Source: Pseudomonas lurida (lineage in GTDB: Bacteria > Pseudomonadota > Gammaproteobacteria > Pseudomonadales > Pseudomonadaceae). Taken from it: DNA of 64,000 nt. Below, one piece after another: positions 55,528 through 64,000 of the stretch. The position numbers and the translations under genes are program-made. The notes below the pieces were generated by a model. It was not told where the DNA came from. It worked only from the letters and a program-made list of their open reading frames with translations, and did not search any database. Position 1 is the first letter of the stretch. The number at the start of each line of letters is the position of its first letter. The stretch spans positions 5,253,501 to 5,317,500 of the forward strand of contig NZ_PDJB01000001.1 in assembly GCF_002563895.1 (NCBI RefSeq), written 5' to 3'.

Positions 55528-58500
55528 AACAGCACTCCTTGTTCCCAGGCGGGCTCAGCCTTGGGCGGGATGGGCTTGCCCTGGAACAACAGGTCCAGGC
55601 CTTCGATCAGGTCCCGTGGTGGCCGGGTGAAATACGCCCCCTGGCTCGTGGACTGTGTACCGCGCAGGAACAGGTACAGCGCGCCGCCAACATGGCGGTC
55701 GTAGTCGTAGTCCGGCAGGCGCGCCTTGAGTTGGCGGTGCAGGGCCAGCAGGTAAAGCACGTATTGCAGGTCGTAACGGTGCTCGAGGATCGACTGTTCC
55801 ATGGCGTCCTGGGTGTATGCCGAATCGTCGGGACCGAGCCAATTGGATTTGTAATCGGCCACGTAGTAGCGGCCATCATATTGAAAGGTCAAATCGATAA
55901 AACCCTTGAACATGCCGTTGAGCAGCACGGGCTCGGCGGCGACGCGGGAAACGCCGCTGTGGGTGTATTGGCACACCAGTTTATCGAGGGCGAGCACGTC
56001 GACTTTGTGGCTGGCGAACCAGAACTCCATCTCGATCTGGTACTGCTGCAAACGGCTGAGGGAAACGTGACCGTTATCCACCGGCAGTGGTGTTTGCAGC
56101 AGGTGGCCGAGCCAATCGCTGAGGGTGATGATCCAGCCTTCCCAGTTGCGACGATTGCAGCGGGCGCCCACGGCCTTTTCGATGGCCTCGGGCGTGACGT
56201 TGAAGCCCTCCTCCCCTGCCCATTCCAACAGACCGTGGAGGAAGGTCCCTGGGTTAGGACCGCGTGGGAAGCGGTGAATATCCCCGCCGGACGCCGCCAC
56301 TTCGCGTGGAGCATCCGGGTCGAGACGCTCGTCATCGAACAGCTTCTGGGCCTGTGGGCTTTCCGGCGCTTCGAGCGTGGCGGCGCTCATGCTGTCGCCG
56401 ATGCGCAAGGCACTGTAGGAGGCAATCCACCAGTTTTCCGCAGCCTTGCGCTTGGGCAGCAATGGCGCTCGCAACGTGGCTTCGTTGCGGGGTGGGTGAA
56501 AGACGATGTCTTGCGCTTCGGGCACCTGGGCATAGTCGATGGCAGGGCAACCTGCTTGCAGGTCCAACAGCCAACGCGCCAGGCCGGCAGACTCCCCCAA
56601 CGGCGCTCCCGCACCGAGCAAATAACCCAGCGCCGACAGGTGCAGCACGGAGCTGTTGCTGTTACCGCGCTTGAGGTCGGCGATGCCCAACCAGCACGCA
56701 TGCTTGGCGCGGGTCAGGGCTACGTAGAACAGGCGCAAGTCTTCGGCCAGGCGTTCGTTGTCGGCCTGGACGATCAATTCAGGCGTAGGGCGCAGGCTGA
56801 CTTGGGATTTACCGTGTTCATCGTGGTAGTGCAGCGGCAAGCGGCTGCCATCCACCGGTTTGGCCGAGCAGATGAAAGGCAGGAAAACCAGGTCGTACTC
56901 AAGGCCTTTTGACTTGTGGATCGTCACCACCTTGACCAGTTGCTCATCACTTTCCAGGCGCAGGATTTGTTCCTCGCCCGCTTGACCCGAGAGCGCCAGG
57001 TGTTCGGCCAAATGACGGATCAGTGCCTGTTCGCCGTCCAGTTCCGAGGCGGCCTGTTGCAGCAGTTCGCTGAGGTGCAGTAGGTTGGTCAGCACACGTT
57101 CGCCATCGCTGCGCGCGATCAGGGTTTGCGGCAGTTTGAAGTCGTGCAGCAGGCGGCGCAGCATCGGCAGCACGCCTTGGGTACGCCAGATCGCACGGTA
57201 GCCACGAAACTGCATGACGCGGCTTTCCCACGCGAGCTCATCCTGGTTCAGACGCTCCAGTTCCAGCAGTGACAGGTCAAGGGTGACGCAGGCCAAAGCG
57301 GCGCGCAGCGGACGCTCGACATCCGGCTCGGCGCAGGCCTTGAGCCAGGCCAGCAGGTCGTGGGCTTCCTGGGCAGCGAAGACCGAGTCCTTGTCGGAGA
57401 GGTACACGCTACGTACGCCACGGGCGGCCAGTTCGGCTCGCACGGCCTGGGCTTCCTTGCCGTCGCGCACGAGGATGGCGATATCTGACGGAAGCACGCC
57501 GTTGAAACTTGCGTCCGCTTGTAGGAAGCCGGCAGTACCTTGTTGTCCGCCGTTGAGCAATTCAACAATGTGCGTGGCGCAGGCGGCTGCCAGTTGCTGA
57601 CGATAAACCGCATTGGAAACCGGCTGGTCAGTGGGCAAGTGCCAGAGGTTCATCGCCGGCAGCGTTTGACCACCGACTTGCAATTGTTCCTTGCGGCCCT
57701 GGGACAGCACCGAGTGGAAAGGCACCGGGTTTTCGCCATGAGGCTCGCGGAACAGGAACGCACCGCGGCCTGTTTCGGCACGCTGGAACACGTGGTTCAC
57801 CGCTTCGACCATCGCATGGCTGGAGCGGAAGTTGGTGCCCAGTGTGTGGTGGCGACCGGTAGTGGACTGTCGGGCGCGCAGGTAAGTGTAGATGTCGGCG
57901 CCACGGAAGGCGTAGATCGCCTGCTTGGGGTCGCCGATCAGGAACAGCCCGCTGTCGAGGTGGTTCTCTTCGATGCGGTAGATGCTGTCGAAAATGCTGT
58001 ATTGCACCGGGTCGGTGTCCTGGAACTCGTCGATCAACGCCACCGGGAATTGCTCCCGGATCACACTGGCCAGTCGCTCGCCACCGTCGGCCTGCAGGGC
58101 AGCGTTGAGGCGGATGAGCATGTCGTCAAAACCCATTTCGGCGCGACGACGCTTTTCTTCCTCGAAGCGTTTGCCCACCCAGCCGGCGGCGTGTTGCAAC
58201 ACGGCCGCGTCGGGTGTCGGCAGCGCATCAAGGGCCGCCTTGAGGCCCGCCATGGCGTCGATACCGGGATGCTGCGGCGGTTCGCCTTTCCAGGCTTCGG
58301 CGATGCCGTCGGGCGTCAAACGCGTGAAGCCGGTGCCGATGTCCAGTTGCTCGAGGGTTTCGTCAGCGGCCCAGGCGCTGATCTTTTCGAACCAGGGCTC
58401 GAAATAACGCGCTTGCATCTTGCGACCGTCAACGGCTTTGGCAGCCACGGCTTGCAGGCAGATGTCACGCAACTCGGCGGCCCATTGTTGCCAGGGGGCC

Positions 58501-59198
58501 TTGAGTGTTATCAGCGCTTCGCGGCGTTCCTGCAGGCAGGCGTTGATCAGCTCGGCGGGCTCGCGGGTCTCACCAGTAGGCCGTTCGCTGCCAAACAGCG
58601 CGCGTACCCGAGGCATCAGCGCTGCGGGTCCACCCCAGTTATTGCGCACCCAGTTGAGCGCATCGTCGTGCATCGGGTAGCAGAACAGTCGCCAGTAATC
58701 GCGCAACACTTCGCCAAGCAGGTCGCTGTGGTCGGTTTCCAGGGTTTGCGTGAACAGGCTGCCGCTGTCGAAAGCGTGTTCGCGCAGCATGCGCTGGCAC
58801 CAACTGTGGATGGTCGAGACGGCGGCTTCATCCATCCACTGGGCGGCGATGTCCAGGCGGTTCGCGCAAGCGGGCCATTGTTCCGGTGGGTAGTCGGCGC
58901 GCAGATCGGCGATGAGCGTGTCGGGCTGTTCAATTTCTTCGCGGAAAAAACGAGCGGCTTCAGCCAGACGGATACGGATCCGTTCGCGCAGCTCCTTGGT
59001 GGCCGCGTCGGTGAAGGTCACCACCAGGATTTGCGGCGGCAGCAGCTCACGACCAAAGCCCGCGTCGTCGCCACCATGGCCGAGGACCAGGCGCAGGTAG
59101 AGGGCCGAGATGGTGAACGTCTTGCCGGTGCCGGCACTGGCTTCAATCAGCTGGCTGCCTTTGAGCGGGAAGGCCAGGGCCAAGGCTTTGCTGGTCAT
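55524..59198 (-). CDS. recB: Exodeoxyribonuclease V, beta subunit RecB
   Basis: 1224 residues from ATG 59198 (the frame runs 24 codons further, inside recC). UvrD-type helicase with Walker A in LIEASAGTGKTFTISALYL (~17-35), IDEFQDTDPVQYSIFDSIY as the DExQ box, and VTIHKSKGLEYDLVFLPFI. The C-terminal nuclease domain has VADYKSNWLG, the DxK motif. It unwinds and degrades double-strand ends, and loads RecA after Chi. Overlaps recC and recD by 4 bp each. Confidence 0.96.
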   Translation of the reverse strand: MTSKALALAFPLKGSQLIEASAGTGKTFTISALYLRLVLGHGGDDAGFGRELLPPQILVVTFTDAATKELRERIRIRLAEAARFFREEIEQPDTLIADLRADYPPEQWPACANRLDIAAQWMDEAAVSTIHSWCQRMLREHAFDSGSLFTQTLETDHSDLLGEVLRDYWRLFCYPMHDDALNWVRNNWGGPAALMPRVRALFGSERPTGETREPAELINACLQERREALITLKAPWQQWAAELRDICLQAVAAKAVDGRKMQARYFEPWFEKISAWAADETLEQLDIGTGFTRLTPDGIAEAWKGEPPQHPGIDAMAGLKAALDALPTPDAAVLQHAAGWVGKRFEEEKRRRAEMGFDDMLIRLNAALQADGGERLASVIREQFPVALIDEFQDTDPVQYSIFDSIYRIEENHLDSGLFLIGDPKQAIYAFRGADIYTYLRARQSTTGRHHTLGTNFRSSHAMVEAVNHVFQRAETGRGAFLFREPHGENPVPFHSVLSQGRKEQLQVGGQTLPAMNLWHLPTDQPVSNAVYRQQLAAACATHIVELLNGGQQGTAGFLQADASFNGVLPSDIAILVRDGKEAQAVRAELAARGVRSVYLSDKDSVFAAQEAHDLLAWLKACAEPDVERPLRAALACVTLDLSLLELERLNQDELAWESRVMQFRGYRAIWRTQGVLPMLRRLLHDFKLPQTLIARSDGERVLTNLLHLSELLQQAASELDGEQALIRHLAEHLALSGQAGEEQILRLESDEQLVKVVTIHKSKGLEYDLVFLPFICSAKPVDGSRLPLHYHDEHGKSQVSLRPTPELIVQADNERLAEDLRLFYVALTRAKHACWLGIADLKRGNSNSSVLHLSALGYLLGAGAPLGESAGLARWLLDLQAGCPAIDYAQVPEAQDIVFHPPRNEATLRAPLLPKRKAAENWWIASYSALRIGDSMSAATLEAPESPQAQKLFDDERLDPDAPREVAASGGDIHRFPRGPNPGTFLHGLLEWAGEEGFNVTPEAIEKAVGARCNRRNWEGWIITLSDWLGHLLQTPLPVDNGHVSLSRLQQYQIEMEFWFASHKVDVLALDKLVCQYTHSGVSRVAAEPVLLNGMFKGFIDLTFQYDGRYYVADYKSNWLGPDDSAYTQDAMEQSILEHRYDLQYVLYLLALHRQLKARLPDYDYDRHVGGALYLFLRGTQSTSQGAYFTRPPRDLIEGLDLLFQGKPIPPKAEPAWEQGVLL

Positions 59199-62100
59199 GC
59201 GCTGGCCTCCTCGCCGGTGAGTGATCGCCACGGGGCGTTGAGCAGGGGGCGATACAAGGTTTCGCACCAACCTTCGAATTCTTCGCTGGCGATGAGTGTG
59301 GCGTAGTCGGGAAATTGCCGGGTGAGCGCCGGGGTTTCGCGACGTTCGCCATCGGTGGTCAGGCCATCACCTTCGTAGGCTTTACTGGCGGCCGCCTGCG
59401 CCTTCGCGGGATCGGTTTGACCGAGCCAGGCAAAAGCAGTCTTGACGGCGACAGGCAGCGGTTTACTCATTCCGACGTGCCAGGCGAGCAGTAGGTTGCC
59501 GAGCACGTCCTGGGCATTGGATTGATCCAGAGGTGACAGGAGCAAGGTGTCGTCGCTGGCCACCAGGCCAGTGCTTAACGGCAGGCCGCAGGCGCAGGCA
59601 ACCACGTGATTGACCCAGGGGCGAATCAGGCGGTGCCACTTGCGGGTCTTGATCGAGCCAATGCTGTTGGGAATGGTGGTGACGCTCAGCAACCCGCCAT
59701 CACTGCGTCGATGCAGGCCGCTGATCCAGCCTTCCAACTCAACACCATGATGCTCAAAACTGACCGGTTCGGCGCCGGGGTGCGGCGTGGGCCACAGGGC
59801 CAGAAGTTGCTGGTGGCGCCGCAGCAGGTCAGGCAAGGGCTCGATCAGTTCGTTGCGCAGGTATTCGCCGAAACCAACCATCGGCAACAGGCCACTGCCT
59901 TGCAAGCGCAGGGCCTGGGCGTTCAGGGCCTGATCAAAGTGATCGGGTTGGGTGAGCGCGGCGTTGAGCAGGCTGTCGCTCAAGCTGTAGCGTTGTAATG
60001 CGTCGAGAACGAAGGGCTCTTCGTCAGCGAGTGGCACTTCGGCGGCTTCGAAGAACACTTTCAGACGTTGACTGAAGAAATGTTTTACCGGGTTGCGCAG
60101 GAAGTCTTGGAGCTGGCCGAGACTCAGGGGCTCTTCCTGTTGGTGGGGTGCCAGGTCGTGATCCGTCGGGAGGGCATCGGATGCTTCATGGAGTAACTGC
60201 CATTCGCGCGCGTAGCTGAATAGCGCGTCGCCCTCATGGAAGTAGCGGGCGCTGAACGGTTGCAGCGGATGCTCTTGTGTCATCGCTTCGATCAACGGTT
60301 GGTCGCTCTGTGCGTGGTGCCAGCCACTGCTGAGATGGTCACGCAGTTGGCCGACCAGTACCGATGCCGGGCGATCGCTATTGTCACGGATGCTACGGCC
60401 AACCCAACTGATGTATAGCTGGTCACGCGCTGAAAGCACGGCTTCGAGCAGCAGATAGCGGTCGTCTTCACGACGTGAACGGTCGCCGGGCCGGTAGTCG
60501 CTCCCCATCAGGTCGAAGTCCAATGGAGGTTGCGCGCGCGGGTAATCGCCGTCGTTCATGCCGAGCAGGCAAACCAGCTTGAAGGGGATCGCACGCATGG
60601 GCATCAGGGTGCAAAAATTGACAGCTCCAGCCAGGAATCGCTGGGACAGGCGACCCTGGTCGAGGCCAGCCAGCCAGGCCTCGCGGACGACAGTGAGGGG
60701 TAACTCGTCCTGCAAGCCTACGGACTCGCAGGTCTCCAGCCAGGTTTCCCGGAGTTGTTCGAGCTGGCCCATCAGGTAGTCGTCGTGTTCGCTGCTGGGT
60801 AGGAAGAACAATTGCATCAGGCGCTGCAGGCGTTCGCCCCACTCTTTCGGAGGCGCGGGTTGCGACAAGGCTTGATGAGCGTCGTTGAGTGCGTCGAGCA
60901 AGGCGACGAGCGGGCCGATCAGTGCGGCGTCGAGGCCACCGATTTCGTCATAGGGCTCAATGCCGTCACATGCAGCACCGGTGCCCACTGCGTAACCGAG
61001 CAACATGCGGCGAAGGCCGAAACGCCAGCTGTTTTGTTCCAGCTGCGTTGGCAGCCCGAGCCCGGCACGTTGTTCGGCGTTAAGCCCCCAACGGATACCG
61101 GCGCCTTCGATCCAGCGGTGCAACGTGGGCAGATCGCGCTCCTTGATGGCAAAACGTTCGCGTAAGGCAGGAACATCAAGCAGGTCGAGGATTTCGCTGA
61201 CGGGGAAGCGGCTGTCGGGGAGTTTCAGCAGGTGTTCGACGGCAATGAGCAGAGGGTCGCGACCGCGTTGGCCTTGGTCGGTCAGGGTGAACGGGATAAA
61301 GCGTGGGTCGTTGCGCTCAAGCTGACCGAACACGGCGCGGATGTGGGGCGCGTAGCTGTCGACGTCGGGGACCATGACGATGATGTCCCGGGGCCGCAGC
61401 GTAGCGTCGGCACTGAAGCGCTGGAGCAATTGGTCGTGAAGGATTTCGACTTCGCGTTGGGCACTGTGGGCAATGTGGAAGCGGATTGAGGTATCGCATT
61501 CCAGATCGACGGCAGGCCATAGCTCGCGGGTTTCGTTGAGTGGGCGCAGTTCGAGGATATCGTCCTGGAGCTGGTTGAGCAGCGTGGTGGGCTCGCTGTC
61601 GCTGAACAGGTCGATGCGGCCATCGCGGAATGCGGCCCGGTAGCTATTGGGGTCGTCGTAACTGTCCAACAGGCTGATGTAGTCACGGCCTTGCTTGCCC
61701 CAGGCGGCCAGTAACGGGTGGGCGTGCTGGTGCAGGGTTTGTGGGTCGATGGTGACCGGCATGCCTGCTTTGCGCGCTTGGCGTTTGTATTCGTTACGCA
61801 GCAGGTCTTTGTCAGCGACGATGTCGGCCCAATGATGGCGACAAGGGTTGTGCACGCAGAGCAGGACTTGGCTGAATCGCGCCAGGCCGGCAAGGGCTTC
61901 AAGCGCCTGTGCTGGCAACGAGGAGATGCCGAAGACGATGACTCGAGATGGCAAGCCTGGTGGGGCGCTCTCCAGCGAATTGATGCGCTCGATGAATCGC
62001 TGGTGAACGCCGGCACGGCTTTCGGCCATGCCCTCTTCACCTACATCCAGCAACAATGCACGCCACAGTTCGGCTTGCCAGCAGTTAGCCGGGTTGAGGG

Positions 62101-62647
62101 GCTTGGTTTCGCCTCGGCCGTTACGCAATTGGTGGCGACCGGCGGCCCAGTCCTCCAGCCAGTCGGCGCGATAAACCTGGTATTGGTCGAACAAGTCCGC
62201 CAGGCGTTCGGCGAGCTGGTAGCGTTTACGCAGGTCGGTGTCGTGGGTAAGGAAGCGCTGCAGCGGTTCGAAGTGCGGCTGATCGATAAGCTCTGGGAGC
62301 AGGCGCATTAGACGCCAGGTCAGTGGGGCTTTATCGAGCAGGGATTTGGGCGGAATTTCATCTCGGCCCAGAACCATGCGGTAAAGCTGCCACATGAAGC
62401 TGCCGGGCAATTGCACATCGATCGCGGCGGCGATGCCACAACCGCCCATATCGTCATCTTCCGGGTCTTCAGCCAGGGCCAGCTTCAGCCACTGGGCGAT
62501 GCCGTTACTTTGTACCAGGGCGATTTCATTTTCCAGGGGCGCCAGGGGGTAGCGGCGCATCCAACTGACCACCAGGCTGCGCAGTTCGTCCAGGCGGTTG
62601 CCGTGAACCACCATGAATCCAGCACTGAGGGACGTTGCATCCGGCAT
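59195..62647 (-). CDS. recC: Exodeoxyribonuclease V, gamma subunit RecC
   Basis: 1150 residues. It opens with a helicase-like fold of the family (SAGFMVVHGNRLDELRSLVV; EIALVQSNGIAQWLKLALAE) lacking functional ATPase motifs, and contains the RecC C-terminal region (LPLSTGLVASDDTLLLSPLD). RecC scans DNA for Chi within RecBCD. First gene of the operon; the promoter should lie in the 100 bp between its start and the rRNA terminator. Confidence 0.95.
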   Translation of the reverse strand: MPDATSLSAGFMVVHGNRLDELRSLVVSWMRRYPLAPLENEIALVQSNGIAQWLKLALAEDPEDDDMGGCGIAAAIDVQLPGSFMWQLYRMVLGRDEIPPKSLLDKAPLTWRLMRLLPELIDQPHFEPLQRFLTHDTDLRKRYQLAERLADLFDQYQVYRADWLEDWAAGRHQLRNGRGETKPLNPANCWQAELWRALLLDVGEEGMAESRAGVHQRFIERINSLESAPPGLPSRVIVFGISSLPAQALEALAGLARFSQVLLCVHNPCRHHWADIVADKDLLRNEYKRQARKAGMPVTIDPQTLHQHAHPLLAAWGKQGRDYISLLDSYDDPNSYRAAFRDGRIDLFSDSEPTTLLNQLQDDILELRPLNETRELWPAVDLECDTSIRFHIAHSAQREVEILHDQLLQRFSADATLRPRDIIVMVPDVDSYAPHIRAVFGQLERNDPRFIPFTLTDQGQRGRDPLLIAVEHLLKLPDSRFPVSEILDLLDVPALRERFAIKERDLPTLHRWIEGAGIRWGLNAEQRAGLGLPTQLEQNSWRFGLRRMLLGYAVGTGAACDGIEPYDEIGGLDAALIGPLVALLDALNDAHQALSQPAPPKEWGERLQRLMQLFFLPSSEHDDYLMGQLEQLRETWLETCESVGLQDELPLTVVREAWLAGLDQGRLSQRFLAGAVNFCTLMPMRAIPFKLVCLLGMNDGDYPRAQPPLDFDLMGSDYRPGDRSRREDDRYLLLEAVLSARDQLYISWVGRSIRDNSDRPASVLVGQLRDHLSSGWHHAQSDQPLIEAMTQEHPLQPFSARYFHEGDALFSYAREWQLLHEASDALPTDHDLAPHQQEEPLSLGQLQDFLRNPVKHFFSQRLKVFFEAAEVPLADEEPFVLDALQRYSLSDSLLNAALTQPDHFDQALNAQALRLQGSGLLPMVGFGEYLRNELIEPLPDLLRRHQQLLALWPTPHPGAEPVSFEHHGVELEGWISGLHRRSDGGLLSVTTIPNSIGSIKTRKWHRLIRPWVNHVVACACGLPLSTGLVASDDTLLLSPLDQSNAQDVLGNLLLAWHVGMSKPLPVAVKTAFAWLGQTDPAKAQAAASKAYEGDGLTTDGERRETPALTRQFPDYATLIASEEFEGWCETLYRPLLNAPWRSLTGEEASA

Positions 62648-62749
62648 AACGGCTTCCTTGGGAAAAGCAAAATCGAGGGTGCGACTTTAGCACTGTGGGC
62701 AGTTATTGGCGGAACTGGGATGTTAACTGTCTTTTCGACCGCCCAAAAC

Positions 62750-62783
62750 AAAACCCCTGTTTGCGTTAGCAAACAGGGGTTTT
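62750..62783. terminator. Terminator of the rRNA operon
   Basis: AAAACCCCTGTTTG-CGTTAG-CAAACAGGGGTTTT, a perfect 14-bp stem 10 bp beyond the 5S gene on the minus strand. Perfect symmetry means it can act in both directions. It separates the rRNA operon from recC. Confidence 0.94.
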
Positions 62784-62793
62784 GGAATTTAAT

Positions 62794-62909
62794 CTTGACG
62801 ATGACCTACTCTCACATGGGGAAACCCCACACTACCATCGGCGATGCATCGTTTCACTGCTGAGTTCGGGATGGGATCAGGTGGTTCCAATGCTCTATGG
62901 TCGTCAAGA
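62794..62909 (-). rRNA. rrf: 5S ribosomal RNA
   Basis: About 116 bases on the minus strand, with the typical CTGATCCCATCCCGAACTCA core and complementary ends CTTGACGA. Ends are approximate to 1-3 bases. It lies downstream of 23S after a spacer of ~155 bp. Confidence 0.96.
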
Positions 62910-63065
62910 AATTCGGGTACTGAGTCGTGGCCAGCTGGCCTCGCTTCAGCAAAATGGGTATGTGATAGCTTTCGGTGTTTGTGAGATTCGAACTTTCGGT
63001 TCATTTCGTCTTCACACACCGCAATCTGATGCTCGTTAGAGTAGTCAAATTGCTTGGGTGTTATA

Positions 63066-64000
<935 letters not shown>

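Overview
The window reads as a chromosomal segment of a Pseudomonas of the P. fluorescens/P. putida lineage. The evidence is high GC, REP elements of the type built on GTGGGAGCNGGCTTGCNNGCGA, an rplU-rpmA-obgE-proB/ispB neighbourhood like that known from P. aeruginosa, and protein families typical of the genus (HBM-domain chemoreceptor, YfiBNR, AntABC, a short LOV protein). No phage, insertion sequence, CRISPR array or tRNA was seen. The right end runs into an rRNA operon (5S and partial 23S, minus strand).

Left part (1-6.6 kb): a LysR fragment and a flavodoxin, then a light-sensing neighbourhood. It holds a short LOV blue-light protein with the photoactive Cys53, an uncharacterised protein, and a MerR regulator of the LitR/CarH type whose B12-ligand histidine is missing. 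It is followed by the tetrahydromonapterin operon folM-folE-folX, a DUF1244 gene and a HopJ-family gene. 6.7-18.5 kb is largely core metabolism: trxB, cysZ, a glycosyltransferase, an Old Yellow Enzyme, glutathione peroxidase, creA, proB, obgE, rpmA, rplU, ispB, phnA, a small gene behind a Fur box, and fklB.

18.6-33 kb: an HBM chemoreceptor behind a probable FliA promoter; an atypical minus-strand group of three very small ORFs; a VOC protein; a D-aminoacylase/RpiR/GntP operon; a DUF1311 protein; a SulP permease; an SDR/LysR/MdaB group; a TauE permease and a LysR gene.

32-47 kb is the main catabolic island. It covers tryptophan breakdown to muconolactone and its isomer: AroP-type permease, kynA-kynB, kynU, antABC, catB-catC-catA, each with its own regulator (KynR, AntR, CatR). 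Candidate operators are visible for all three. catD and the later beta-ketoadipate steps are not in the window. Flanking it are a cupin gene and the mmsA-mmsB valine/propionyl pathway with a divergent LysR gene.

50.9-62.6 kb: the c-di-GMP module yfiR-yfiN-yfiB and the recC-recB-recD operon, whose cistrons overlap by 4 bp, followed by the rRNA operon terminator, 5S and 23S. Ten REP pairs lie between genes. Start codons were re-chosen from ribosome binding sites and family lengths; several genes are shorter than their longest open frame.
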